Assembly: GCF_001613545.1 (NCBI RefSeq) | Contig: NZ_BDCO01000002.1 | Span: 620,001-684,000, forward strand | Source: Terrimicrobium sacchariphilum | Lineage (GTDB): Bacteria > Verrucomicrobiota > Verrucomicrobiia > Chthoniobacterales > Terrimicrobiaceae | DNA length: 64,000 bases | Reading direction: 5' to 3' | Shown: positions 8,272-17,498 of the stretch, piece after piece | How the letters are laid out: each line of letters begins with the position of its first letter | Numbering within the stretch: the first letter of the stretch is position 1 | Notes under the pieces: generated by a model | What the model saw: only the letters and a program-made list of their open reading frames with translations | Databases searched by the model: none | What the model was told of the DNA's origin: nothing | Translations under genes and position numbers: made by a program

Positions 8272-8889
8272 ATGATCCGCAACGTCATCCTCGACTGGTC
8301 CGGCACCCTTGCCAACGATCTCGGCCCCGTACTGGAGGCCACCAACGCTATTTTCCACGACTTCGGTCGCGCCCCGCTCACGCTCGAGGAATTCCGCCAC
8401 CACTTCCGGCTCCCTTTCTCCGGGTTCTACGCTGAACTGCTCCCCGAGGCTACCACCGAGGGCCTCGAGGTTCTCTATGAGCGCTTCTTTGCCAATCTCC
8501 AGGAGCGCGTCGAACTCCTCCCCGGCGCGCGGGAATTCCTCGAGTTCTGCGCCAGCACGGGACGCCGCACCTTCCTCCTCAGCACGATCAAGAAGCACCA
8601 TTTCGAAACCCAGGCCGGCCGCCTCGGTGTCTACGCCTCCTTTGAACACGCCTACGTCGAGATCATGGACAAGCGGGAAAAAATCCGCGACATCCTCCAC
8701 GACCACGGCCTGAACCCTGCCGAAACCATGTTCGTCGGCGACATGGTCCACGACATCGAGACCGCCCGCCACGGTGGAGTCCTCGATGTCGCCGTGCTCA
8801 CCGGCTTTGACCCCCTGGAAAAACTCACGCCGGCCCGCCCCAGCGTCATCGTCCAGGACCTCGCCGCCCTCCAGCGCCTCCTCTCCTGA
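8272..8889 (+). CDS. HAD-superfamily hydrolase (phosphoglycolate phosphatase-like)
   Basis: The 205-residue protein has HAD motif I as DWSGTLAND (nucleophile Asp8, with Ser in place of the usual acid/base-flanking residue pattern DxDGT), motif II around FLLSTIKKHHF with Ser/Thr, and motif III/IV in MFVGDMVHDIETA. A cap of helices lies between residues 15 and 80, as in the Gph type. These enzymes hydrolyse small phosphoesters in the cytoplasm; the substrate here is unknown. It is followed 58 bp later by folB, so the two may be co-transcribed. Confidence 0.82.
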   Translation: MIRNVILDWSGTLANDLGPVLEATNAIFHDFGRAPLTLEEFRHHFRLPFSGFYAELLPEATTEGLEVLYERFFANLQERVELLPGAREFLEFCASTGRRTFLLSTIKKHHFETQAGRLGVYASFEHAYVEIMDKREKIRDILHDHGLNPAETMFVGDMVHDIETARHGGVLDVAVLTGFDPLEKLTPARPSVIVQDLAALQRLLS

Positions 8890-8947
8890 TTCCCTCCGCC
8901 AGACTCGCCATCGCTCGTACCACCCTCCCAAGCCACAACCCACCGCC

Positions 8948-9301
8948 GTGAACGAAATCTTCATCAAAGCCCTCGCCGTCGACGTCCATATCGGAGTCCC
9001 CGACGAGGAACGCGCCCAGCCCCAGCGCATCCACCTCGATATCACCATCGTTCCGCGCGTCCCCTTCGACGCCCTCGACGACGACATCACCCGCACCGTC
9101 GACTACGACGCCGCCTCGCAAAGCATCGTCCGTCTCGCGCAGGCGCGTCCCCGCCGACTCATCGAGACCCTCGCCAGCGAGATCAGCCACATGCTCATCC
9201 GCGACTATCCCGCTACCGCTGCCACCGTGGAAATCCGCAAAGTCATCCTGCCCAACACCAAATACGTCGCCGTCCGCCACACCGCCCACGCCGGGACCTA
9301 G
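8948..9301 (+). CDS. folB: Dihydroneopterin aldolase
   Basis: Starting at the GTG at 8948 the protein is 117 residues and begins VNEIFIKALAVDVHIGVPDEERAQPQ, the standard FolB opening with the conserved Glu-Arg after the pocket segment. The TRTVDYDA segment and the RLIETLASEIS helix match the family. FolB cleaves dihydroneopterin to 6-hydroxymethyl-dihydropterin plus glycolaldehyde in folate synthesis. The frame is open further upstream into the HAD gene, but that part is out-of-frame overlap and lacks family residues, so the GTG is preferred. Confidence 0.88.
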   Translation: MNEIFIKALAVDVHIGVPDEERAQPQRIHLDITIVPRVPFDALDDDITRTVDYDAASQSIVRLAQARPRRLIETLASEISHMLIRDYPATAATVEIRKVILPNTKYVAVRHTAHAGT

Positions 9302-9806
9302 CGCCCGGAATAACGCGTGCTTTTTCACAGTACGCTCTCTGCACGAACCGCGGTGGCGGAGTTGAAAGAAGCGCGGCCTGTGTTCGTGCACTTATGATCT
9401 CCGGCCAGCATCCAACCTCAGAGTGCTCCCAGGAAGCGCGGTGACCGGGATCAGTACAATGCGAGAGAAGCGATGACCGCAGCGCAGCCATCCTCGCAAG
9501 ACCACAGACACTACCTGATCGTCCGGACCTCAGTCCCTCGTCCGCGCCTCGCTTTCCGCGCGATACCTTTCACGAGCGCCGAGCCGTCCTAAAAAACAGA
9601 TCGTAGCTCGCAGGCTTCGATCCAGGCGATGCCGCTCAACCAGCGCAGACCGGCATTTCCCGGCATCTGCGATGCATCGTTCCCGTAAAAGTGCCAGGAT
9701 GAAACCGAGTCGCCGCTGTCGCCTCTGGAACCCGCACCGATCAAAGCCTTTCAGCGGAAAGACGGAGCCTACCTTCAAAAAATCTTAAAATTCCTGAAAA
9801 CCGCCA
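9302..9806. other. Gene-poor stretch with a possible gene relic
   Basis: No complete gene is supported here. On the minus strand about 50 codons ending at the TAG 9589-9591 read with a protein-like composition (SSWHFYGNDASQMPGNAG then LRWLSGIAWIEACELRSVF) but are preceded by an in-frame stop and have no plausible start, so this may be a relic of a degraded gene or chance. Confidence 0.3.
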
Positions 9807-9834
9807 TTGACGTTTTAGGGGAGTGCGGTACTCT
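9807..9834 (+). promoter_or_regulatory. Sigma-70-type promoter of the tRNA-Gly gene
   Basis: TTGACG at 9807-9812 and TACTCT at 9829-9834 are separated by 16 bp and lie 17 bp before the tRNA 5' end. Confidence 0.65.
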
Positions 9835-9850
9835 TTGCCTCCCAAGTTAC

Positions 9851-9926
<76 letters not shown>

Positions 9927-9942
9927 CCTTCCACAAACTCTT

Positions 9943-10355
9943 GTGGAAGAGCGCATTAAAAGATCTGCCGAGGCTCTTCAGGCGGATCTCGATGCTACCG
10001 AGAAAAAGGTCGGCGAGTTGGAAAAGGAAATCGGCCCTCTACGGCGGCTGGCGGAAGTGGCGGGCAAGTTTCTAGATGCCGTTATGGATAATTGGCCGAA
10101 GCTCGGCCCCGACTTGATAGCCATGCTCAAGGAGATCGGCGAGTTGATTGGGAATAAGGACGGGCAAGAGCTTGTTCAAAAACTGGAAAAAGGCGATGCC
10201 GCGCAGCTGTTTCAGACGGGATTTCTGGTACTGGAGGCATTTTTCCTGAGGGCAGCCGCCCGAGATTTGAAGATGTGCTGCGGTTCAACGAGCTCTTCCG
10301 CTACACTCACTTGCCATACTTCCCCAAGCAGGAAAAACCATGGGGGATACTACTA
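9943..10355 (+). pseudogene. Probable frameshifted gene fragment after tRNA-Gly
   Basis: From a GTG at 9943, sixteen bases past the tRNA, about 100 codons read as a helical, charged protein (LQADLDATEKKVGELEKE, then WPKLGPDLIAMLKEIGELI). The compositional quality collapses after the run of five T at about 10240, whereas the -1/+2 frame from there continues convincingly as FEDVLRFNELFRYTHLPYF and KQEKPWG before a stop. A single frameshift would join the two parts into one ORF of about 137 residues. There is no good ribosome-binding site. I do not recognise the family. It may be a remnant of an insertion at the tRNA or a real gene with a sequencing or genuine frameshift. Confidence 0.45.
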
Positions 10356-10386
10356 ACATCTTAGGAAGCGCGCTCAGACGATGCGT

Positions 10387-12318
10387 CTATTCAGGGAACT
10401 CAATCCAGATTCGAGCGCTTCTGGGTGGAAGGGGCGGAAAGCGTCCTTCCCGGACGGAGATAATCTCTCCTGAAAGCCATTCCTTATAGGACTTATCGTT
10501 GCAGGCATTTTCAGATATCTGAATGCTTTTCGAGTCGTCGGAGAGGTTAAAGAGACCAATCATTGCCCGATCGCTCGTTGATCGGAGCACGGCCAGATCG
10601 GGATCACGAAAGCAATTAACCAAGCCTACCTTTTGCCGATGAGATGCAAATGCTTGTTGAAGGAGAAGCTGACGCTCAGGCGGCAGGTTGTTCCAGACTT
10701 CAGAAAGCACGCTCAACCCACCGGTAAACCAGACCGCTCTGACCCAGAATTCCGCTTCATTCAATGTCAGGCCAAAGTCCTTTTCTGAAATCCCCAGCCC
10801 GGTGGTTGGCAGCTCCGCCCTGATATGTTCAAACGCTGCGATCTCGTGAGAAACGGAGACGTCGCGAGCCAATAAACAATCCGGATCGTTCTGCCACCAG
10901 GCCTCGTGCATCCACTGCCGGTAAAACGTCGGATAGGCTGCTGCGCGAATACTGCAGTTCCCCTGGGGCCATTCCACCAGATTGATAGGGGCGTACCAGC
11001 GGCCGCCCACGTCGGGTCCGATGCGCATAGCGTCACAGAGCCCAATGGCGGGACCGAGGGGACTTCCGCAAGCCAAAACAAATTTCTCCTCTCCAGCGCA
11101 GCGTCGGATCACTTCCATACCCATCCTGAAGGCCTCTGCAGTCGTCTTGGTGGGATCAAATCTATTTCCTTCCAAAACGCCGTGCATCAGAAAATCGATT
11201 TTTACATAATCAAAACCCCAGTCGTAAAAAACGCGGTTAAAAGTCTCTTCCAGCCAGTTCAGGACTTCCGGATGTGTCAAGTCCAGCCCCTTCACCTCAG
11301 CCGGACCTCCGGCATCGAGAAGACCGCCTTGTCGATTCCTGGTCTGAATAAGCCAGTCGGGGTGCTCCGCAACGAGGGTGCTTGCCGGATCAGCACTAAA
11401 GGGCGCCAACCACAGCCCGGCTTGAAAGCCCAGAGCGTGAATTTCATCCGCCATGCGCTTCATTCCCATCGGAAACTTCCCGCCAGGCTGCCAGTCACCC
11501 CAGACTCTCTGCGCGTCAACTCCGGGGCGATTCCAGCCTTCATCAATTTGAATAACCTTGATCCGTTCACCCAGAGGAGATGCCCTTAGAACTCTCGCGT
11601 TTTCGAGAATATCGTCCTCGGTCTCGCTGCCATAATAGTGATACCAGCTACACCATCCCGACATGGTCTCTGAGGATACCCTTGCGCCGAGCCTCTGGCC
11701 TGTCACCTTTGCATACTCGCTGAACAAGGCGCTCATTCTTTGCCCTGCTCCGATCAAAAGAGGGGAAATTTCCAGTTCGGCGCCCGGCGCGAGAGCGATA
11801 TCCTCCCGAGGGCACACCGGGGTTAGTCTACGTACGCTCGCATCTGCGGAAAATCGGTAGAAACTGTCGCTCAGATCTTCAAATCCGGCAAGCAGACCCT
11901 CTTCATCATTTAACCCTGAAAGTGCTACACACATGTGGGACTCAAAGATTCCTTGAAACTCGAAAATCCCAACCTTCTTCGTCATGGTTTCGCTTTGTGA
12001 GAATATTCGATCCCAACCTAAGCACAAAACCCCGGAAAACGGTTCGACGGAACGAATATTGACTGCCGTTTGGCTATCATTGCGAATGATCGTTCGGACC
12101 TTGAACCATTGATCGCACTCCTCCCATGTATGGGAAATGGCGATACTATCGATCTTATGGACCCACGCGTCTTGCGACTTCTCCGTCGCCGAAACCGCAC
12201 CTATGGCAACAAAACCGTCCGCAAGCTCGACGCGCGAAACTAGATCGGACAAAAGGACGCGACCTCCCAATCGCAATTCCCCGCGTTCAGAGACAAACCA
12301 ATTATTTGTAACGCTCAT
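10387..12318 (-). CDS. Alpha-galactosidase-like glycoside hydrolase (GH36/clan D)
   Basis: The 643-residue protein lacks a signal peptide and so should act in the cytoplasm. It shows the clan-D signature: GWCSWYHYY (221-229), VIQIDEGW (255-262), FDYVKIDF with the nucleophile Asp375, and MRIGPDVGG with the probable acid/base Asp436. An N-terminal beta-sandwich (about 1-200) precedes the barrel, and a short beta domain ends it, as in GH36. The likely reaction is release of terminal alpha-galactose from oligosaccharides; related substrates (alpha-N-acetylgalactosamine) cannot be excluded. It follows the secreted glycosidase by 26 bp on the same strand, so both probably share the promoter near 15.5 kb. 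Confidence 0.86.
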   Translation of the reverse strand: MSVTNNWFVSERGELRLGGRVLLSDLVSRVELADGFVAIGAVSATEKSQDAWVHKIDSIAISHTWEECDQWFKVRTIIRNDSQTAVNIRSVEPFSGVLCLGWDRIFSQSETMTKKVGIFEFQGIFESHMCVALSGLNDEEGLLAGFEDLSDSFYRFSADASVRRLTPVCPREDIALAPGAELEISPLLIGAGQRMSALFSEYAKVTGQRLGARVSSETMSGWCSWYHYYGSETEDDILENARVLRASPLGERIKVIQIDEGWNRPGVDAQRVWGDWQPGGKFPMGMKRMADEIHALGFQAGLWLAPFSADPASTLVAEHPDWLIQTRNRQGGLLDAGGPAEVKGLDLTHPEVLNWLEETFNRVFYDWGFDYVKIDFLMHGVLEGNRFDPTKTTAEAFRMGMEVIRRCAGEEKFVLACGSPLGPAIGLCDAMRIGPDVGGRWYAPINLVEWPQGNCSIRAAAYPTFYRQWMHEAWWQNDPDCLLARDVSVSHEIAAFEHIRAELPTTGLGISEKDFGLTLNEAEFWVRAVWFTGGLSVLSEVWNNLPPERQLLLQQAFASHRQKVGLVNCFRDPDLAVLRSTSDRAMIGLFNLSDDSKSIQISENACNDKSYKEWLSGEIISVREGRFPPLPPRSARIWIEFPE

Positions 12319-12344
12319 TTGATTCTATACAGCGGAATATCGTC

Positions 12345-15300
12345 TCAATCCGCGGTGGAGCCTCCGACCAATATCAAGTGGCTGATCTCCAATGTGTGTT
12401 CCAATGCCAGGCTCCTCCCGCCAAACTCCAGGACCCTCCAGGTCGTTGGATCGAGCCGGGTATTCTGATTTCCGATCGCAGCCGGACCAGGCTTGAACTC
12501 TGCAAAGGGAATGTAGGCAACATGCCATTCCCCATCTCCCGGGAAAATATCCGGAACCCAAAAAGGAATGCCTTCATTTGCACCGTTCACGCCAGTTTTC
12601 GCGATGATCGCTGGCGCCCGGCCGCCTGATGCCTTTGCCCTGATCAGGATGCCGTAGGCAGTCGAAGGATCGATCGGTTTCGGCAAGGTGAATCGGGGAA
12701 ATGTCCATAAACCACGGTTACCGGGGTTGCTCTCGAAGATGCTCGTGATGCGCAGAACTCCATCCGGCAACATCGAAAAGCTCGTCTTTCCTTTGCTCTG
12801 ATTGGTGCGCCAATTCGCGAGGTCCGCAATGGGAAGGGGAGATTTATTTCGGTGAATGGAGAGATGTTGCTCCAGGTTACCCTCCATGACGAAGGGAACC
12901 GCCAGCGGGGAAGGTTGAGAGCCAGCCGAGGATTTCGCGGTGACGATGATAAACTTCGTCTTGGCGATATCCAACGTGTTTGACGCATCCAACTTCCAGT
13001 CAACATCAACAAACCCCATGGCTGGAACCGCCACGCTCTCCTTCTTCAGCGGTGTTCCGCCCGGAAGAGTCAGCTCCGGAATGACGTCGAGCGGATCTTT
13101 GGAAAGATTGTGGATGCGGACCGTGATTGGAAGGGCTTTCGCAGTTTCCTGGGTCACCAGATAGCGACGGGTGGAAGCCCGGGACGGAGTATTCTGCGGC
13201 AAAAGTTGAAGAACAACGGGAGAAGCGCGCCGCTCATGCACCAGAGGGTTCTGGCCGATTTTGTAGAGCCGTGCCGCCTCCGTGTCGGGGTCCAATTTTT
13301 CGCGAATCTCTGCCTCATTGGCCCACAAAAAGCCGATGCCATCGGGCAGAGGAATCTTTCCGTTGACGGGTTGAAGCTCCCGGCCATCCGCTCCCGCAAT
13401 TCTTTTTCCAGTAACCGGAAGTGAAACAAGCGCCTTGGAATCAATGACACCGGTATAGAGCACCACGACTCGCTCTCCACCAGATGGGTCTCCAAAGACG
13501 CGGGCGCGTTGGAGAGATTCTCCGACACCCTTCAAGTCACCCAGGTATTTCTTTCCCCCAAGGTTCGATACGGTATTTGCATAGACGGCCATGCTGCGCA
13601 AGGGGCTTGCTTCCCGTCCGAACATGCTGAAGTTCTTGAGCCCCTCCTCGTAATAGGTGAGGACGAAGGGGAAAGCTCGGGCGACTCCGCATGCCATCGA
13701 TTCCACCCCCATGCCGGATATCTCCATGGCGCTGACGGCATCCTGATCCTGAGGAGGACGAGCCGGTCCATTCACCCATGGCTTACCGTATTCAGTGAGC
13801 CAGAGCGGCATATTCTCCTTGCCCGAGATCTTCAGCCATTCCCGATACAGACCGATCATTTTCTCCATGTTTGGAGTGGAGTCATAGGAGTGGAAACTCA
13901 CGACGTCCGAGTCGTCCAACATCCCATTCTCTGCGCAAGTGGTGAAATAGGGACCCGGTGGCATAGTCGCAAAAACACCACCAACGAGAGGAACCTTTGA
14001 GTCAGCTTCCTTCAATGCATAGCTGAGAGCCTTGACCATCGGAACGTATTGATCGGCCGAGGCAACCGCCAGGTCAGGCTCATTATAGACTTCCAATCCG
14101 CCCCAAATATTCTCCCAGTGCCTGGCCACGCCGCTCCACTCGGAAGCCATAACCGCTAGATTCTGGGGAAAGATCTGGCCCTTCATCATGCCAAACTTCG
14201 CTTCGTCGCGCATGACGATATCGAGAACCCTCACATTGTGGTCGGAATAAACCCTCCGCAGTGATTCCATTTTTCGCTCCCCGCCCTCCCAATTGTACTG
14301 CCCGGGACCCTTTCCAAAAATCGCACTCGATCTCTCACGCGCGATCGAGAGGCCTGTGCGAGACATGATTTTCACCAGCCCGACCCGACGCGCTGGGTCG
14401 AGCTCCAGCGAAGTCATCGAGGCGTCGACCCCAAAGAATGGATCGACGGGGCCAGCGTGAGGGTCGATACTCACTATGCCAAAGCTTTCTGCGGCCAATG
14501 GAAATACCACCTCAAAGTAGCCCTGTTTGAAAACACGCTTCAGGCTTAGTATTCCGTCCTCCCCTAGATTCGCGACACCGGAGTCTATCTGGTTTCCAGA
14601 ATAATCGTTGATCACATACGGAACTTCATGTGATGGTCCCGGGCTTCCGACCTTCCACTGGAGCGTCGTGTCCGCACCGGGGGTGACAAAGAACATGCTG
14701 TAATCAAGCGGCGTAAATGCCGTTGCCGAAAGGCTGGCCAGGCTGACCTTGAAATTACTCACGACCGGCACATTGGCGTCAACTGGTTCGTGAAAATGAA
14801 AGCCTGCAGCCGATATGCCGTTCAACTGCGCCTCTGGTGGCAATACCAAATTTTCGATCGCCGGATGGCCATTGATTCGAACGGTTGCCATTCGAGTGGT
14901 GGTATCCACATCGAATTCGATATGGTTTGGACTGTCGCTATGGATTAATCCTGGCGTGGGCGCGGCGACCAAATTCCTTCCGGCTGCGAAGAGATTGTAT
15001 CGGCCATCGCTGGTTACGGTGACCATGACGGCGAGATTCCGCCAGAACAGCTCGCTAAGTTTTGCCCTTCCCAGAGCCAACCCCGTCCAACTCGTACCCC
15101 GCGCATCCACATCCGCTTCAACATGAATTTTCCCGGCTATCACCGGAAATGAAAGTTGAGACGCTCCCGGTCCGTTGGCGGAAACTCCATCCTTCACCAT
15201 GACAATGCTTTTCGTCGCAGTCCATTTTCCTCCGCCTTCTTCGATGTCGGTTTTATCAAGCGGTTTACCCACCTCCCGCTGAGGTGTCGGCCGGAGACCG

Positions 15301-15449
15301 TCAGTGAAACTGGTGACCGGGACTGTCTGGGATTGAACGGCCACCGACAGACCGAACATAACGAAAAAGTTCCACATCAGAAACTTTGAGAGTCTCGAAG
15401 TTCCGCAATGTTGATCGCCGGGAAAGGAACTCTGAATATTTGTCTGCAT
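12345..15449 (-). CDS. Large secreted clan GH-A glycoside hydrolase
   Basis: This 1034-residue protein probably begins with a signal peptide (hydrophobic MWNFFVMFGLSVAVQSQ, residues 25-41; the ATG at residue 25, 15377, may be the true start). Residues about 100-240 form a beta-sandwich that looks like a carbohydrate-binding or LamG-type domain. A TIM barrel follows, with acid/base Glu457 in EVYNEPDL and nucleophile Glu553 in LWLTEYGKPW, typical of clan A (GH39/GH5-like). The C-terminal 250 residues are further beta domains, the last resembling a carbohydrate-binding module. The exact family and substrate are not certain. It precedes the alpha-galactosidase in a two-gene unit and has an operator-like site 118 bp upstream. 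Confidence 0.75.
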   Translation of the reverse strand: MQTNIQSSFPGDQHCGTSRLSKFLMWNFFVMFGLSVAVQSQTVPVTSFTDGLRPTPQREVGKPLDKTDIEEGGGKWTATKSIVMVKDGVSANGPGASQLSFPVIAGKIHVEADVDARGTSWTGLALGRAKLSELFWRNLAVMVTVTSDGRYNLFAAGRNLVAAPTPGLIHSDSPNHIEFDVDTTTRMATVRINGHPAIENLVLPPEAQLNGISAAGFHFHEPVDANVPVVSNFKVSLASLSATAFTPLDYSMFFVTPGADTTLQWKVGSPGPSHEVPYVINDYSGNQIDSGVANLGEDGILSLKRVFKQGYFEVVFPLAAESFGIVSIDPHAGPVDPFFGVDASMTSLELDPARRVGLVKIMSRTGLSIARERSSAIFGKGPGQYNWEGGERKMESLRRVYSDHNVRVLDIVMRDEAKFGMMKGQIFPQNLAVMASEWSGVARHWENIWGGLEVYNEPDLAVASADQYVPMVKALSYALKEADSKVPLVGGVFATMPPGPYFTTCAENGMLDDSDVVSFHSYDSTPNMEKMIGLYREWLKISGKENMPLWLTEYGKPWVNGPARPPQDQDAVSAMEISGMGVESMACGVARAFPFVLTYYEEGLKNFSMFGREASPLRSMAVYANTVSNLGGKKYLGDLKGVGESLQRARVFGDPSGGERVVVLYTGVIDSKALVSLPVTGKRIAGADGRELQPVNGKIPLPDGIGFLWANEAEIREKLDPDTEAARLYKIGQNPLVHERRASPVVLQLLPQNTPSRASTRRYLVTQETAKALPITVRIHNLSKDPLDVIPELTLPGGTPLKKESVAVPAMGFVDVDWKLDASNTLDIAKTKFIIVTAKSSAGSQPSPLAVPFVMEGNLEQHLSIHRNKSPLPIADLANWRTNQSKGKTSFSMLPDGVLRITSIFESNPGNRGLWTFPRFTLPKPIDPSTAYGILIRAKASGGRAPAIIAKTGVNGANEGIPFWVPDIFPGDGEWHVAYIPFAEFKPGPAAIGNQNTRLDPTTWRVLEFGGRSLALEHTLEISHLILVGGSTAD

Positions 15450-15567
15450 GGGAAGGAGGGGAATTGGCGCCTTGGATCAAGATCATGGCGGGTTTGCGCG
15501 TTGTCGCTCCTGCCGTGAAGTAAACGGACGGTATTTCGCGTTTGGGATAACACAATTCCCATTTCAT

Positions 15568-15579
15568 GTTATACGTAAT
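15568..15579 (+). promoter_or_regulatory. Operator-like palindrome, GTTA-N4-TAAT
   Basis: GTTATACGTAAT matches the recurring palindrome GTTA-N4-TAAC with one mismatch. It lies upstream of the secreted glycosidase/alpha-galactosidase unit. Confidence 0.5.
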
Positions 15580-15671
15580 CTTGATTGGCTGGCCTTCTTC
15601 CGGGGATCGATGGGAGCCGAAGAAGATCTCGTCCGCCGCCGGACTCCGATTGGGCCGTGCTCGTTTCTTGA

Positions 15672-16721
15672 TTAAGCTCTCGCAGACCGTTCACGAATGT
15701 GGCTGATCGTGGAATTTCCCATTATCCACTCTCCGCCGGCCATCACGACCTTGGGCGCTTTGGGTATGCCCCTTTCGTTTTTGTGGATCTGTTCAACCAC
15801 GATATCAACCGCCAGCTCCCCGACCCGCTCGTAATGTTGGGCTACGCCCGATAAACCGATGTTGCTGCCGTCGCTGTGCAGGCTGGCTACACCCACCTCC
15901 GTGGGGACGGAAAACCCCTCCTCCTCCACCCAATTCTTGACGGACGAATCGAGACAGAGGATGGCATCGGGTCGATGTTTGTGAAGCCACTTTGAAAACG
16001 TCCGTTTTTGCCAATCGCTTGTCATCAGGATTGGAACTCTCCCGCTGGCAGGCGCATAGAACTGTTCAGCCGAGAAACCGGCGACCCACCTTCTGTTTAC
16101 CCGCTCATCGTCGCTGGCCTGAATGGCCAAGCCAATACGCTTGTATCCCAGCTCACTCAGAGATCGGCAGGCCGTGGAGACTGTCGCCAACTGGTCGTTG
16201 ACGGCTCGGTGCAACACCGGAGCTTTCATGGAATACCCGATGGCCGCACACGCGAACCAATCCCAGGCCAGATTTATCTGCGGAGGTGGCTCGGGCAACG
16301 GGGCAATGATCAAGCCAGCCACTCCACGTCCGTGGAGGATTTTGTTCGCACGCTGGTCCGTCATTCCAGGCTCGGTCAGGCAGAAATGCTCAACGCCATA
16401 GCCGAGTGCATCGGCCCGCATTCGCGCCCCTTGGAAGGCATGGACGTTTAGGGATAGATCCTTCCAATGCGCGGGATCCGGATAGGCCGTTACAAAACAA
16501 ATCGTCGCAAATCCCCCGTGGGGGCGCACGCCCCGTAGCTGAGCCATAAGGGTCGACACCATAGGATTTGGGCGATATCCCATTTCATCGGCAATTTTCT
16601 GAATGCGCCGTCTCGTAGACTCGGGCAGGCTCGGGTGGTTTCGCAGCGCTCGCGAAACTGTCATGGACGATACCCCGGCCTTTTCGGCCACAGCTCTCAT
16701 CGAAATTTTGACCAGTTTCAT
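15672..16721 (-). CDS. LacI-family transcriptional regulator
   Basis: The 349-residue protein starts with a LacI helix-turn-helix (ISMRAVAEKAGVSSMTVS, then RALRNHPSLPESTRRRI) and hinge-like GYRPNPMVSTLMAQLRG, followed by a periplasmic-binding-protein sugar-sensing domain to the C-terminus. Such proteins repress catabolic genes until a sugar ligand binds. Its own start codon is overlapped by an imperfect palindrome (16722-16733) of the type also found before neighbouring genes, which suggests autoregulation and a local regulon covering 12-30 kb. The ligand is unknown; a rhamnose- or galacturonate-containing glycan is a guess from neighbours. Confidence 0.9.
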   Translation of the reverse strand: MKLVKISMRAVAEKAGVSSMTVSRALRNHPSLPESTRRRIQKIADEMGYRPNPMVSTLMAQLRGVRPHGGFATICFVTAYPDPAHWKDLSLNVHAFQGARMRADALGYGVEHFCLTEPGMTDQRANKILHGRGVAGLIIAPLPEPPPQINLAWDWFACAAIGYSMKAPVLHRAVNDQLATVSTACRSLSELGYKRIGLAIQASDDERVNRRWVAGFSAEQFYAPASGRVPILMTSDWQKRTFSKWLHKHRPDAILCLDSSVKNWVEEEGFSVPTEVGVASLHSDGSNIGLSGVAQHYERVGELAVDIVVEQIHKNERGIPKAPKVVMAGGEWIMGNSTISHIRERSARA

Positions 16722-16733
16722 GTTACGTATATC
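16722..16733 (-). promoter_or_regulatory. Operator-like site at the LacI start codon
   Basis: On the minus strand this reads GATATACGTAAC, one mismatch from GTTA-N4-TAAC, and touches the LacI ATG, a position consistent with autorepression. Confidence 0.45.
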
Positions 16734-16852
16734 GTTACATGATTCCGGGCGTTGTCCAGTCCTGCCCGACCGGGAGCCCGTGTATGCCGCGTTGCCTTAT
16801 CGTACGCCACCCGGAGCGATGTCCCAACCACTCTTCTGCCGCCTCAACGGCG

Positions 16853-17179
16853 CTATTCAATATTAAAGACCTGACGGCAATCTCGTACGACAGGGCTGTT
16901 ATCATCATTTGACGACATGATTTCAGCCATGTATTTCCACCATCTCTTGCAGACATCTGTGTCTGCTATTGCTGCAAATTTCTCCTCCGACTCAATCTCC
17001 AGGCAGGCAAATATTTGAGACGTCTGCTCGTCTAGAAAGATGGAATAGTTGCTCACGCCGTGCTCCTTCAGAACACGAAGCAGCTCCGGCCAGACATGGG
17101 CATGACGTTGCGCATACTCGCTTTCTTTGCCCGGAAAGACGGACATGATAAACGCTTTGCGGATCTTCGGGGAAGACAT
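16853..17179 (-). CDS. rhaM: L-rhamnose mutarotase-like protein
   Basis: The 108-residue protein has the RhaM pattern: Y-A-Q-R-H with His26 followed by VWPEL, a central SNYSIFLD strand, and a C-terminal RWWKYMAEIM with paired tryptophans. RhaM interconverts alpha and beta anomers of L-rhamnose (some homologues act on L-fucose) and feeds the isomerase. No rhamnose isomerase, kinase or aldolase is adjacent, so it may serve rhamnose released by the local glycosidases and used by enzymes elsewhere. It diverges from the oxidoreductase across a 319-bp gap containing two operator-like palindromes. Confidence 0.85.
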   Translation of the reverse strand: MSSPKIRKAFIMSVFPGKESEYAQRHAHVWPELLRVLKEHGVSNYSIFLDEQTSQIFACLEIESEEKFAAIADTDVCKRWWKYMAEIMSSNDDNSPVVRDCRQVFNIE

Positions 17180-17240
17180 GATCAGAATAGCAAACAGCCA
17201 AGGTTAATCGTCGAACCCACGCCGGCCACATCTTTTTGAT

Positions 17241-17252
17241 GTTATCCGTAAT
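17241..17252 (+). promoter_or_regulatory. Operator-like palindrome, GTTA-N4-TAAT
   Basis: GTTATCCGTAAT, one mismatch from the recurring palindrome, 61 bp before the rhaM start in the divergent intergenic region. Confidence 0.5.
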
Positions 17253-17292
17253 CTTCGCGAACGGAACCTCGCGATTCGATTTTCCCGGCAAT

Positions 17293-17304
17293 GTTAGGTG
17301 TAAC
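17293..17304 (+). promoter_or_regulatory. Operator-like palindrome, GTTA-N4-TAAC
   Basis: GTTAGGTGTAAC is a perfect GTTA-N4-TAAC site, identical to the site at 19000-19011. It lies between the divergent rhaM and oxidoreductase genes. Confidence 0.55.
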
Positions 17305-17498
17305 TTTAAATAGATCTCGATTGAGTTGATTCGGTCCCGGAAACCTTAACAGCGCGTTCTTATGACCAATCCGACATTTCCGGCTTCGAGCCCCGGTGCT
17401 TCAGCGCATCACGAAGAGCAGCACTGCCACAGATGCACACTGGTGTGCGGCCATCGGATTAGTGCTATTGCCGTCATGGGCGAACCGAGGCGAGATTG

